Translations under genes and position numbers: made by a program
Assembly (NCBI GenBank): GCA_905250125.1
Contig: CAJNOL010000213.1
Location: 1 to 64,000 of the forward strand
Reading direction: 5' to 3'
Length of the DNA stretch: 64,000 nt
Source of the DNA: Rotaria sordida
Lineage: Eukaryota; Rotifera; Eurotatoria; Philodinida; Philodinidae
Part shown: in pieces, positions 1-13,198 of the stretch
How the letters are laid out: the number at the start of each line of letters is the position of its first letter
How positions within the stretch are numbered: the stretch's first letter is position 1
The notes under the pieces: generated by a model
The model's input: the letters and a program-made list of their open reading frames with translations, nothing else
Databases searched by the model: none
What the model was told of the DNA's origin: nothing

Positions 1-3000
1 AACAACCATCAACATTAATTTCAACACAAAGTCTTCCATCATCAAATATAGGAACATCGACTTCAATTATAAAATCAGTAAAAAAAGAAAAACTTTTAAT
101 TTTAATGTTTTTTTTTTTTTTTTGATAAAAATTTTTTGTTTTAGTCATCAACAAATAAATCTAATGAAAAACGTTCAACAAATGCAATATCTGCTTTACG
201 TCGTCGATTTGTTGGTGGTGGTAGTAGTTCACATCGACGAGATCGTAGTATTCCAGAAGATGATCATTCACAAATTGAACAACAACCAATAGAAACAATA
301 TCAGCCGATGACATTCTTGCAAGATATTCAAGCAAAGGATCGACTAATATTGATAATGGATCAAAACTAAATACAACAGCAGATGAAAGTCATCCAGAAA
401 CGATTCCAGTAAGTCTTTTTCAAAGATTTTTAAAGATAAAAGTTTATCTGTTGGATATTTTTCTCTATAAAAACAAACTTCATGAAATTTTATTGTATTT
501 ATACAATGGGTTTTCTTTTATCTTTTATTTTTATGACGATTAAATTGTCATATTGTTCTATGAATATTTATTATTATACAATATCTCCCAAAATTGATCA
601 TAGAGATTTAATTTTGATGATTTTTTTTTCCCGTAATGGTAACTGATATAAAAAATCCAAACAGTGATTTGAATAGAGAAATTTGAAGAAAATGAAATCC
701 TCGAAGTATTCCCAAAATACAAGTTTATTTTGATTACGTAGGACAATAGAGCAATTAATTCTCTAGAAAATGAGATGTCGTGGAGAATTCGGAGAAATCT
801 CAAATTTGTAGAGAACTAGTTGCTCGATCATTCTGTGTAATCAAACGAAACTTTTATTTATGGATTTTCTAGAGACCCTAGATTGTTGAGAATACTATAA
901 AGATTTCATTTTTCTTAAAGTATCATACTAATGAAATAAAGTCCAACGATATCTAAAGTCTGTGATATTAACGGTAATACAGTTAATGATAATAATTTCT
1001 TCAAAAATTTGTTTCTGAAGACTTCACAACAATAATCTTTCATATGAAAAAAATTTAGATCTTTTGAATTAGAAGAAAAATTCATTAGTCTAAAAATTTA
1101 TTTTGATATATCTGTTTCATTTTGTTTTTTTATTCCGAGACTTTTTAGAAAAGACAATATCAATTTTTCGGATTGAAAACAATCGAATTAAATAATTTTT
1201 AAAGCACAAAAATCCTATGTCAAGATTCTAGATCCTACTGAATTTCAACAAATTCTCTCAAATCTATTTCATCTTCTTTCTTTGAAACCTTTTTGTATTT
1301 TCCAATTAGAGACTTATGAGATCAGCTTTTTTTTTCGATCTCCGAGCCTATAAGAAAAAAATTGTCCGAATTAGAACTAAAGATTATAGTTACATATTCC
1401 ATGATTTTAAACGAATTACCTTATCAATCATATCAATCAGAATATAATTTAAGAGAGACAACTCAAAAAAAAATACTACTTATCGTCAAAATAAATTCAA
1501 AAACGAATATTGAAGAATTTTTTAAAGATATGATACAAAGAAATTCTGAAATAGTTTTCTCTAGATCGAGACCATAAAAAACCTTGTTCCTCCATATCAT
1601 TCAATATAAATAATAATTATAATTATTTATTAGGTTGAAACATTTACTGATACACTTCCTTACTATGATCCAACAAATTTGGATACATGTCGAGCATTTA
1701 TTGATGCAAAAAAAAAATTACGTATTGTACTTGCATCAGTTGATACTGATTCAATAAATTATCTTAATTCACCAATAAATTTTAGTCAATATTTACCATC
1801 ACAACAACAACAAAATAGTTCATCAAATCGTAAATCATCAAATAATTTAATACTTTTTCTACGTTCTCAACTTTATGAAGCAATTGCTATACAAGATCGT
1901 GATTTACAAGCACAAGTATATGAAACATTACGTTGTGTACAACAATTTAATGAAAATGAATGTAAAGAATTAATTCGTTCAATGATTGATGATTATCGTT
2001 CAAGATCTGTTTATATTGCTTATCTTGTTAAAAATAATGAAAATCTTCTTAATATTACATATCATCAAGATAGATTACTTGTACGAATACAACGGTAAGC
2101 AAGTTATTTGTTTTTTTCTTTATGTTCATATTATCGACGTTTAGAATTTATTAGCAAATATTTGAGATTTTATGAGAAAAATATGTTCAATTTTTTTTTG
2201 ATGCGAAGTATTTAATGATAATAATCTTTTTTTCAGAAGAAACTATTATAAATATTAAATGTTTATTATAGATGAGACCAACATAGTCCTGATTTATTCG
2301 CGCAATAGTCATATTGTGTGCAAAAAAAAAAATATTTCTTTACAAAATCAAAGAGTTATACTTGGTTTATCTTCCTTTGGTGTCTTTAATAATAAGTCTA
2401 AACTTGATTATTTGTTTCATACTCTTTTCTTATCTAACTGTATTGTTTCTTAAAATGAAATTATATTGAACATAAGAACCTTTAAAAGAGATCTTTATGA
2501 ATGTAAGAAGAATTTAAAGCGTTTTTTTTTTCACTCGAAAGTAATAATGTCAAGAATTGACCATCGAACAGGTTGAGAGCGAGTGTCTTCTCTCACTACG
2601 TTGTCAACTGATCAATCGCTTTCTCAATAAAAACTAATAGATTACAAGTTACTAGCCATATTGATTTCGAATATGATCATAAGAAATTTCTTTAAGCTTT
2701 CATATGCTGGTTATTCAGATAAACAAATCTTTTCGCTCAAATTTTTTTGATCTATCGAGATTATATAGCATATCGAATATAATCTAAGTAGATCTAAAAA
2801 AGTTTTGGTAAAATATTTATTTGTCTGAAAGATTAGTTTTCTAGAAAACCAGTATTTAATGGCTTCAGGAGATTTCCTATGATCACATTCAGAATCAGCA
2901 TGATCGATAACTTATAATCCAGTAGATTTTGATGAGACAGAGATTGACTTGTTGAAAATGATTACTCGTCAGACTTTTCTAAACTTTGTTAGACACAGTC

Positions 3001-4023
3001 GAGAAATTTTTTTCGTTTAAGTATAATAATAGAAAAAAATATTAATTTTTTTATTTTAGTGATCAAGATTTATGTAAACTAAATCTAATAAATTATCTTG
3101 TTAAATTATTTCTTGATTGTAAAGAGCATTTATTACAAAAATTAATTGATAAATTTTCACATTTATCAAGTGCTGAAGAAAAAATGCATTTAATAGAATT
3201 ATTTCTTCAAGATTGTTGTCGAGAAATAACATCTGATATTAATTGGAAAAGTAAATAAAATTTATATTAAAAATAATAATAATAATAATAATTCTTTTCA
3301 TATATTTTATTTTTCAATAGCTGCTTCACCCGAACAATTTGCTATGTCACAAACATCAATTGAACGTATGGTTATGGCAAAAATTTATACAGCTGCATTA
3401 TATCCAAATGGACAAATTGATGTTCAACGTGATCAGTATGAATATATATTTTTCATTTCTTAATATTTTTTTTGTTTTTGTTTATAGAGTTTTCAGTAGT
3501 CATATACGAACACTTGCTGAACAACTTGATCCTAATCATCAAAAATTACGTATACAAAAAATATGTCAAAGGGAATGTCCATGGCCATCAGCTCAAGCTG
3601 AACTTCGTTTAATTAATGCCTATAAAGTAAATAATATTATTTTCATAAAAAATAATAGAGAAATAAATATTAAATTATTTTATTTTTCGAATAGACTCCT
3701 CGTGATAAAGTTGGATGTGTACAACGATGTATACGTATAATACAAAATTTAATTCGTTTAGCATCAAATTCAGCTGCTGGTGCTGATGATACAATTCCAA
3801 TATTAATTTATGTTATTGTTAAAGCTAATCCACCAAATCTTCTATCAATTATGCAGTAAGTTTATTTGAAATAAAAAGAAGAATTTTTTGTTTTTCTCTT
3901 ATATATTTTATTTAAATTAATAGATATGTACAAGATTTATATTCATCACGTTTTACAGATGAAGAAAGTTATTTTTGGACAATGTTTGTATCGGGTGTTA
4001 AATTTATAAATGAGATGATTTAG
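1..4023 (+). CDS. GAPVD1: GAPVD1/RME-6 orthologue, C-terminal part (5' end outside window)
   Basis: This is the 3' part of a Rab5 guanine-exchange factor that acts on clathrin-coated vesicles and early endosomes. Exons as read: <1-77, 145-408, 1634-2094, 3060-3250, 3321-3435, 3488-3626, 3695-3855, 3924-4023. All junctions are GT-AG and the frame stays open to the TAG at 4021. The last four exons encode a VPS9 domain: CPWPSAQAELRLINAYK, then TPRDKVGCVQRC, then GADDTIPILIYVIVKANPP, then EESYFWTMFVSGVKF, which follow the human GAPVD1 C-terminus closely. The protein ends just after the VPS9 domain, as in the family. The region before it (145-408, 1634-2094) is Ser/Asn-rich linker and helical VPS9 lead-in. 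The N-terminal RasGAP domain is not in the window. Two introns of about 1 kb (409-1633, 2095-3059) hold repeats; the others are under 80 bp. A polyadenylation signal AATAAA lies at 4037-4042. Confidence 0.93.
1340..1577 (+). repeat. Dispersed repeat, copy A (in GAPVD1 intron)
   Basis: A stretch in the 1.2 kb intron that recurs, diverged, at 35,010-35,600. Shared blocks include GAACTAAAGATTATAGT, TCATATCAATCA and GAATATTGAAGAATTTTTT. The open reading frame over it (1362-1577) resembles no protein I know and is probably repeat-derived, not a gene. Confidence 0.6.
2600..2962. repeat. Hairpin (fold-back/MITE-type) element in GAPVD1 intron
   Basis: Two arms that are reverse complements of each other fill most of the intron 2095-3059. 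For example GATTACAAGTTACTAG near 2640 pairs with the strand opposite 2910, and AATATGATCATAAGAAAT near 2670 pairs with sequence near 2880. The pairing continues almost to the centre (about 2760-2800), so the whole 360 bp could fold into one imperfect stem. There is no coding capacity. Confidence 0.75.
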
Positions 4024-5899
4024 ATATAGACAAAAAAATAAACTTCCGTATCATTACAATCAGATATGAAGTTTTTTATTGAGAAAAAAAAAACAGATTT
4101 GTTAATCAAGTCATTTTGTGATTCGATATATATATATATTTTTTTTTTTGTAATTTTTCTCTATCTAATTCAACAAACTAAACAGACATTTATCTGTACA
4201 CATTCCTCTCTGGTATTCTCTTTTGCATACAACTCCGAATTTAATTCGATGATTTGATTTTTTTTTTCATTATGGAAATCGTATGCCTTTGTGTGTGTAT
4301 GTTTTTTTTTCTTTAACTTATCTATTTGATTGGATTATTCACGTTTTTCTTTTTTGCATATAAAATCAAAAAAGTATTTTAATTAAAATGATTGAAATAT
4401 TTGATTATATATATATATATTCACGTAAAAGAAAGGATACATATTTACAATATTATCATTACAAAATATCAAATTATTGAACGAGAATTTTAAAAGTAAA
4501 TATGAGTCATATGATAGATTCATCAATTAAATTGTAAAATATCATTTATAAATGTTATAACATTAATCTAGATTGTTATTTCTAAGCAAAAATGATTGGC
4601 TGACTGATTTGTTGTTAACTATGACTACTTCTTACAATAACATAGATTAGATATATAGAAAAATGAATTATTACTCAGAAGCCTATTCATATTCCAAGCA
4701 CACTTTTTGCATTTAACAATATTCTTCTATCTTTCAATCATCATTATAGTAACTATCTGTAGGATATATTTTGATGCAACGATTAAAATCGATCACTGAA
4801 AAAATCAATGAATTTACATAGCCAATTTATGGGTTTTTACAAATATATTATAGGTAAAATAATGCTCTCATAAATCAAACAGTAGCAAAAAAGCAAATTA
4901 TATTATTTGTTTACGTATTTAAATTAATCATATGGTCTAGATATGGCAATAAAGTTATCGAAGAATTAATTATATAATTCAACGATCACACAATGTGAAT
5001 GCTATCTGGTTTTTATTTATGATGTTTTTTGTTAGCCATCATGATTGCATACAAATCACGCTATTCCGATACAATTGAACATTGCTTATCTACTAAAATT
5101 AGAGACATTAGGTTTTAGATCATACATTATGCCTATTAAACTGCTCTAATTCTGAATCAGACCTGTATCAGATACCATTTTCTATGGTTATGTATACATT
5201 TAAATGTACCCAAATACTTCTCAGTCTTGGACGTAGCTAAAAATATGCTTCAAAACTCGTTAAGTCATTACTTGAGATTGAAAAAAATTTCCTCATAACT
5301 TCACTGATAATTTTATAAACCAATTCAGATAAACAGTCTGTTATGTGAATGAATAGTAGAATGTCTTATCTATAACAGTACACTCAGGACGAAGAATGCG
5401 AAATTTTCACATACTTGCAAAAGAGCGCATAAACTCCGTATTTCACCATATGCGAAGAGATACTGAATTATGTAATACACTAATATATACGAAGACTTAT
5501 AGTCGTTTACGAGTGTCCGTGTTCGACTTGTGTATATGATAATTCTATTTTGATTTTTTCTAATATTCTTTCTGATAAATTTCAGTTACAACAACGCAAA
5601 AAATAGTTTTTTCTAAAATGAGTAATGAATTCACTTTATACTGTATTAAAATTTTAATTACTTTGGAGATCGATTCAAAGACAATTCACTATGAACTTAC
5701 AACAGCACAAAGGTCTGATACTCCATTATATTGAACAGTTGTAAAGCGAGAAAATTGTTCTCATGTAGTACGAGAGGATGTTGATGATAAATATCGATTT
5801 AGTTGTTCGGTTTTCGAGTTTACCGATATAAATATTGAACTGATACAGCAAGTTATCACCAATAATTCACATTCAACTTATGATTATATTGGTAACACG
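4024..5899. other. Intergenic, no gene recognised
   Basis: AT-rich DNA after GAPVD1. Short open frames (for example 4066-4257) are low-complexity and have no splice partners. I see no repeat with clear ends here. Confidence 0.6.
4037..4042 (+). terminator. Polyadenylation signal of GAPVD1
   Basis: AATAAA 14 bp after the GAPVD1 stop codon, the first such hexamer downstream. Confidence 0.5.
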
Positions 5900-6400
5900 A
5901 CTGTTGCTCCCAAACAGATGCTCCTACGACATTTACTCCCAAAACAGTTGTTCCCCGGACACTTGCTCCCGCAACAGGGTTATGGATGTGAGTGTGGGTG
6001 TGGGTACGAGTGTGACTGTGGGCTGGTGTGGATACGGGTGCAAGTGTGAATGTGGGTAGATGTGGGCGCAAGTGTGAGTGTGGATAGATGCAAATATGGG
6101 TGTGAATGTGAATGTGGGCGAGAGTGTGACTGTAGATGTGGGTGTGAAAGATGCGATGGCTGTGAATGTCTGTCACTTCTTTGCCCACTCACACCCACAC
6201 TCGTGTCGTGAAAGCAGGTGTACGGGGAGTAACTATAATTGTGGGAGTAGGTGTCGCGGAAGCAAGTATCCGGAGAGCAACTGTCGCCGGGAAGCAGGTG
6301 TCGCGGGAGCAACTGTTGGTAGGGAGCAACTGTCCGGGGAGCAACTGTCGCTGGAGAGCAAGTGTTTCAGGAACAACTGTCGCGGGAGCATCTGTCATGG
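5900..6400. repeat. Inverted degenerate minisatellite around a TGTGGG-rich core
   Basis: GC-rich island in very AT-rich DNA. The right part (about 6214-6400) is roughly ten degenerate units of 17-18 bp with core GGGAGCAACTGTCGCG. The left part (5900-5980) holds the same unit in opposite orientation (CTCCC...AACAG.TG). Between them, 5985-6160 is a run of 6-bp-phased TGTGGG, TGTGAG and TGTGAC variants, and 6180-6205 is a short piece of the same on the other strand (CACACCCACACTCG). Open frames over it in both strands are rich in His-Thr or Val-Gly and are artefacts of the repeat. TGTGGG is, as I recall, the bdelloid telomeric motif; that it derives from telomere sequence is inference. Confidence 0.8.
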
Positions 6401-9400
6401 AATCGATTATATTATAGCTGAGATTTTTCTCTCATAATGCAATAGAACGAAGTATTTATGATTGTTAAAAAATGAGAGAAGTTACATCATATTAGAAGAC
6501 TCATCAACTGAATGATGAATAGTAACAGAAACGAGTTAAAACTTGTCGTGAAAATTTAGCGGGCATTTCATGACAGATTATGGCGACGATGCAATATTAT
6601 TACACGTCATCAGATATAGATTGATTATAGACAAGTTAACAGAAAGTTAACTTATGGTAGCTGGATTAGTCAAGAAGACTTACTAACGACTATTGTTTAT
6701 TCGAGTAGCTTTGAACCGAAAATTTTGTTTTGTAAATTCTTTAAATCAAATAGTCCTGTTCTTATGTATAATGCTGATAGTGGTATGACTAAAGATAACA
6801 GCTATTATATAGAATATTGTTTGAAGCGTTTTGTTAATGATATATAGAAACAAACAGAGATATCAAATGTAAGCATTACAAATTTTCTTAACATTCATCG
6901 ATAGTTTCATACTTATCCAATGCTATTAATTATTTCACAGCAGAAATCATCAACATAATGAATGTTACATCCGTCGTGTTCGACAGATTTGATAATGCAT
7001 GATCTTTGACTAAATAATTATATCTAACGCAGTTTTAGTGATTAAATAAATGAACCTTGATTTGCTTATGCGCTTTCCAAGATAGTTAAAAATATTTCAG
7101 AAAACAGAGTTCAAACAAGTTTTAATATATTGTTAAAAAGAATCGGACTTTGTATCAATATTCATACCAACTATCTTGAACATTTAATAAAATAAAATTA
7201 CAAAGACTTGTTTATTTTTATATTTTTTAAGCAGTATTATTAGAATCTTTCGTCAACTATAAGCAAAAATAACTTCCAACATAGTAAATACATGGATTTC
7301 TTAAAAAAATAAATTATGAATTATTCGATGTTTGACTCATCTACAATGTGTGACACATCTAATTTTGGATTATTCATGAATTTTCAAATAACTGCCATGA
7401 TGAAGATTTTTTTATCGACATATTATTTGCTATTTATAATAAAGCAGCAGGCTACACGACTTTGTCTACAACTATAAGATCAAACATTATGTTCCTAATC
7501 TTAGTATAATGCTTAGTAGTTTATTGTGCTATGCTGTAACACTAACATCTATACTTAATCACTCTTTCGATACAGATTATATGTTCCCTTCAGATTATTT
7601 GTAAAATAGAACCAAAAATTCAGGTTTTCTTTTTATTTACACATTACTATACGAGTTTCTTCATTCAGATATCGTTTTCTTTTCTATCCTTCCACCGAAT
7701 GTATTTGCTTTTTCCATTACCATACACAATCGTCATTTTTCTTATCTCTTCTTTGCTCAAGAGTTAATTTTTCTGTAACTCTCAAATACATCCAATGCCA
7801 TTGATAGTATTGTAAAACGGATTGTTCGAAAAGAAACTATGACTAAAAGAGCAATGTAAAACAGTAGTTGATTTCGTAATTCTTACCAGAAGCAAAACCA
7901 ATATCGCCATTTTCCATGAAATAAAACAAGCAGCAATTGATGCATCAGAACAAAAATTGCAATGAGTATTCAATGATACAAGATCTGTTTGAGATACACA
8001 AAGATTACATCATGTAACTGCTGTACGTAAGGATGTCATTGAATGTCGCCCATATAGTCAATCGACACGTTGTTGTACAGTAAATTTTTGAATATCATTT
8101 AGATTAAGAATAGATTTTTGTATGAAAGCGTTTTCGTCATATATTTATGACGAAAAATGTGTCTTTTTTAAATAAATAAGCTAGTTTCATTATATTTTTC
8201 ATACCGAGTTGTTGAAGAATCGTTTAACCAAAGGTTTGGTTCATTAACTTTGAAACTTAAAAAATTTTAAAAAAATCCTGCCGAATGCGTTACCGAAGGA
8301 CTTTAGTAATAACTTCTTATGCAAATAAACTTTCGAAAAGCAGATCTTGTGGTTATCACATTCATCATCTTAGCTATGAGTTCATATCAAAATATTTTCT
8401 TTAACGCACAAAAATTCGTAGAAATATAAACTTCTTTGCGTAGGTGTGATGATAAGGAGCCGTTTGAATGAATGCCTTACCACAGTTTCCTGAACCTCTA
8501 AAACTGCGATAGTATTATCGAATAAAGCCAAATTTTTAACATAAATAGATCTTCCAATAATCTCTCAGCAGTATAAGTTTCAGCTTGTTATTATGCATGA
8601 CTATTGAGTTATGAGAATCAGGAATTCAAAAATGGGTGACCGCATTACCATGTGGACACGCTGAGTACTAAAAGATTTCTATTAGTCTCAATACTTATGA
8701 ATGAAAGATTTTTTGGCAAAGAATATGATGTCTTATGTATTTTTCTAAATTAGGTAATACTTTTTGGAAGAAAATTGTCTTTCTCTTAAAATTAGGTGAA
8801 ACATATGTACTTTTTCAACAATTAATTAAAAGAATTCATGTTTTTTTTTCTTACACAATGACTTATTTTGATGAAAAGGGCATGACCAGTTTAGAAAATC
8901 GCATTTGCAGTTTTCGACTAACGAATACAAATTTTCTACAAAATCATTCTCTATATTGATAAATAATTGTGTTTTTAGTGATTGCTTATCGAACAAAATT
9001 ATTGCATAAAATACTAAGAAAATTAATATGTATAGAATGTCTTTTATAAGCGGGATATATTATATCTAGAATACTAGATTCGAATGACTTCTTTGACACT
9101 ATCCGATAACCCAATTAATAATGTGCATATTCAAGAAAATTTCTCTTCTGGAAGCATTAGAGGAAACATACATTACGTAAAATATAATAATAGAATGTCT
9201 TATCAAAAAATCTTATTCTTGTAAATATTCACATTTGTTTCATGTGAAGTTTATTTTAACTTTTATATCTGTGACAATTTTTCAGTTTTTATGCTAACTT
9301 TTCTAGGTGGGACAGATGAAACTTGGGCCGACTGTATATTATCAATCAATATAATAAACAATATCACTTTTTTGCATCATTACAATTTTCGTTCATCTTT

Positions 9401-9712
9401 TTATTGTTCATGTCAATTTATGTTTTATTTCGAACATCAATTAACATGCTTCCATTTCAAAGTTGATTGTTTCTTGATCATCATCTTCGAAACACACGAT
9501 TTATATGGTATGCAAGACAATCCAGCTATACATAATTTCACTCAAAAATGTTCATTAGATGTGATACTTATGTTGAGATTGTATGAAGTCGAATTAAGCA
9601 ATACATTGACAGGTGAAATCATCGGTCAACTTTTTATGATATTCAAAACAAACTATGTTTCAACAGAATATTCATTTAAAAAAGAATTTCTATAATTCTT
9701 CAATTTCATTTT
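6401..9712. other. Intergenic, with possible decayed coding fragments
   Basis: No intact gene. Around 7,880-8,100 (+) one frame reads like old coding sequence (KQAAIDASEQKLQ, later HHVTAVRKDVIECRP, with stops between), but I cannot name a family. A 134-codon open frame at 9291-9695 has unremarkable composition and no known motif; it ends just before the hairpin element at 9713. Confidence 0.4.
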
Positions 9713-10562
9713 ATATACAATACTAGACAATTTTGTTTTAAGTATCACTTTCTCATAAAGTTGATTTTTGAGATTCTGTTTCAATCAAAATTACACTCAG
9801 TGTTCATACCATATTCAAAGAAAATTTCATCTCATAATGTCAAGTCATAGTGGAACTCGATATATAACAATCTGAATTAGTTAATTTTTCTTCGACAAAA
9901 AAAGTTTTTGGACGATCTTTTAAATTGAATATTTTTTACAATTGTTCAAAAGAACTGAAACCATATAAATAGAAGGATCAATTTATGAGGTACATTTTAA
10001 TAACTAAAACTTTCTAAAAGTAAAATATCTATGAAGTGAATTGGTTAACTATATGATAGACAATCCATAATGCCGATGCGACTTTTATCACTTTTATATA
10101 TTGCGTAATTTTTCTTTCCAAATATCATATTCGAAAAGCATCTGACGCTGCATAATGTAATTAGAAGATAATTTAAAGTTTCCTTAAAACTTTTTTCGGT
10201 TTTGAGAGACCATTTTCTGAAATATTTTCAGTGTCAGACGCTCTTTTGAATGTAATTTTTGAAAAAAAAATTACTCAGCTATCTGGAAACGATAAAATTT
10301 CCATAAACACTGTCAATTGTCCGTCATAAAATAAACATGTCACTTCATGAACATTTTGCTTTTAGAAAGCTTTAGTTATCAAAATATAGTTAATGTTTTA
10401 TTCCTTCTATTTATATGGTTTCAGTTCTTTTGAAAAATTCCAAAGGAACTAATATGAACATTGACTCTACCATTAACAGAAACTGCATCTGAAAAGTCAA
10501 CTTTATGAAAAAGTTATATTTAAAAACAAAATCATCCGAAAGTGTTGTTCTTTATTGTATAT
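9713..10562. repeat. 850 bp hairpin (fold-back) element
   Basis: Nearly the whole element is one inverted repeat. AAAGAACTGAAACCATATAA near 9950 is matched by its exact reverse complement near 10420. CTCATAAAGTTGA near 9755 pairs with TCAACTTTATGA near 10500, and GCATCTGACGCTG near 10140 pairs with the strand around 10230. Outer ends are about TATACAA (9713) and TTGTATA (10561). Only about 80 bp at the centre are unpaired. There is no transposase open frame. Confidence 0.82.
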
Positions 10563-10874
10563 TGATACTTAAATCGTTCTTATTTTTGTACTGTATTTCT
10601 TGATAACAAAAGTCAACATAATTAAGCAAGAATATTAATTATCAGTTATTAGAGAAACAATTTACGTATCAAATATATTTAATATTATCATCACTAAGAC
10701 GGCCATTTCCAAAATCTATTTCTTTTATGTTCCTCTTTACTGATGATTCACAAATAGTACGATATCTATTGCTGAATATATTGTCCAATAGAATCACTAT
10801 TTTCTTCCGGCTGAGTGGTTTGGGTCTAGCCAGCGTTATATAGTGCTTAGTTATTTTTTCTTCATAATGTATTA
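10563..10874. other. Intergenic upstream of coiled-coil gene
   Basis: About 310 bp between the hairpin element and the next ATG. I see no clear TATA box and nothing else recognisable. Confidence 0.5.
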
Positions 10875-11840
10875 ATGGAGAACGAGTCGTCTGTTATTCG
10901 CCTACGACGAAAACTCAGTGAATTATCACAAGAATATTCAAAAGAAAAACAAGTTCAACCACGAAGTAAATCTGCTAATGGACGACTTCCCGTCCCAGAT
11001 CAAAATGCTAGTTTTCGTTATCGACGAATGAGACGAAAAGTATTTAAAAAAAAAAAAAAAGAACAACATTTCTCCAGTTTAAACTACAAAGAAAAAGATG
11101 TTTTGAATATTTAGGTTGATGTTCTTCGTACACAAATTGATGCTGTCATAGATGATAATCATCTTACAACAACTGATATTAATAATTCACAAAAAGAAAT
11201 GATTCCAACACGTGATAATAATGATGTATCATTAAAAAAGAAACTGATAATAAGTGATGATCAAAATCTTGTCACAAGTGAACTTATTCAAGTACTACAT
11301 AGTAAACAAACAAGAATTGATGAACTCGAACAACGTTTAAAACAAGTTGAAGAACAAGAATCTCAATGGAAGGTAAATCAAATTCATATTAATTCGTATG
11401 ACAATCTGAAAAGAATTTTTGTCTTATTTTTTTTTTTTTTTAGATAAAATATGAACGTGAATGTAATCGTTGTGAATTATTACAAACAAGAATTATTGAA
11501 CTTGAACAAGAATTATTAAATAGAAAATATCAATCGAAAATTCTTGGTCAATTACAAACAGATGTTAAACGACTTCATTCAGCTTTTGATGCCTTAGAAG
11601 TAAATTTAAAAAAAATAAAATAAAAATAATTACTTTTTTTTTCTGTTTTTATTCTTAAATAGGTAGAAAATACTCAACTTAATGTTCAATTGTCATTTTC
11701 ACGTAATACACATCTATCATCACAACTTGATAAATTTCGACATGGTAGATATAAAACTTTAAATTTATCAAATAATTTATTTTTTTTTTTGTTTTTCGTG
11801 TTAAGAATTAGCACATACATGTCATGAATCATTATGCTAA
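10875..11840 (+). CDS. Coiled-coil protein of unknown function, about 231 aa
   Basis: Exons 10875-11039, 11115-11372, 11444-11599, 11663-11744 and 11806-11840 join in frame to a 231-residue protein with stop TAA at 11838. Introns are 60-76 bp and T-rich, typical of the window. Residues 1-55 are basic (many Arg/Lys). From about residue 125 to 215 heptad-like Leu/Glu/Gln patterns (IDELEQRLKQVEEQ, then IIELEQELLNRK) predict a coiled coil. No catalytic motif, signal peptide or membrane segment is visible. I do not recognise the family; a scaffold or centrosome-like role would be a guess. The last intron is the least certain: without it the frame reads on 27 codons into low-complexity sequence and stops at 11827. 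Confidence 0.68.
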
Positions 11841-13198
11841 ATCAGATATTATTGGCTAAATTATATATATTCTATCATCTACGAAATGGAAATTAGTTTT
11901 TACTAATTAATTATATTTGCATCTTTAACATATCACTATAATGCCTTATACATTATTGTTTTCTTTTTTCTGAAGTTATTTCTTTTTGTTTTTATTTACG
12001 TATTGAAATAATATTTGTCAGACTAACTAAATGCTAGAATATGATGTAAAATGAATTTTTGTTGATTATAATTATTCACATAAGTCGAAGGAGATACTTT
12101 GATTAATATAAAGTCTAAGTATTGGAAAAATGCAATTTCTTTAAAACAAAACAATATTATGAAATATCAAAACGATGATATGAACGTTGAATTTATTTGC
12201 TTATCTCAAAGTTTACTAAATACAAAAACAAAATGCTATTACTATTTCGATAATTTATTATAACTAAAATTTTGTGAGATCTAAATCTAAAAATAAATTG
12301 ATAATTGACATAGAAACATTAGCAAATACAGAACAAATAAGCCTAATATCTTTTTCAAAGAACATGCGATGAAAACAACCATATTACTATCTAGATAAAA
12401 TCAGTCAAGTCAAAGAATGATGTAGTATCGAGTGATAACAGATAATGATCTTATCTTTTTATAAGCGCAACATTTTGTTTTCAAAAGAATTGTCCTTTTC
12501 ATACTATTCCTTTCGTTACATAATTTTTTTTTTCTACATTAAAACTCAATGAATCCTTATATTAGCTATTTTTAGAGATGGGAACCAGTGACGAATTGAG
12601 AGGTGAACGATGAAGCGATCGATCTCACCTTTTCTAAAAATCCTCAGTTCATCACTGATAGGGACATGTAAAAAGTAACTCATCTATTTTTGCATGTGGC
12701 TTATGAGGTGTAAATTATATTTAACCTTGTTATGAGAGATATCATATTCGGAGAAAGACAAGAAGAAAATGAAAGATATGAAGGCAGTGCTTGTGACGCA
12801 GATACTATGAAAATTTTCTCGAATACTCTTTTTGGATTGCTTTCAAGAGATTATATACAAATTCCAATGAATTATACTATAAAAAAAATAATTAAAAACA
12901 GATGTAGCTTTTTTTTGTATACTACGGTAACGAAATGGCTATGTCAACTATTTAAAAGAAACATAAATTCTTTTCATTAGATCTCAATTTTATCAAAACA
13001 TATCAATGAAAATATTAAAAAAGAAAACAAAAAAGATTGCAAAAGCACTTAAATATGTTCTACATATTTTCTTAGTTTATATCTTACATCTTCATCATGA
13101 TGATAAAGCATAGTGATGTGACAAAATAACAAGTTACACATATTGATATTATACTATTTAACTAAGGTGATGACTTGATAAGAACATTTGAATTAAAA
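11841..13198. other. Intergenic, one small hairpin
   Basis: AT-rich, no gene recognised. An 85 bp imperfect inverted repeat at 12579-12664 (CCAGTGACGAATTGAG against CTCAGTTCATCACTG) looks like a small MITE. The open frame 12732-12980 has no recognisable content. Confidence 0.5.

Noticed and set aside
1362-1577. Open frame inside a GAPVD1 intron as a nested gene
   Set aside because: The sequence recurs as a dispersed repeat at 35 kb, where the frame is not kept.
5856-6437. Several overlapping open frames of 70-120 codons on both strands
   Set aside because: They are translations of the minisatellite and TGTGGG-like block (His/Thr or Val/Gly-rich) and share the same bases in opposite frames.
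9291-9695. 134-codon open frame as a gene
   Set aside because: No recognisable domain, no neighbouring exons, and it abuts a hairpin element; length alone is weak evidence in this AT-rich DNA.
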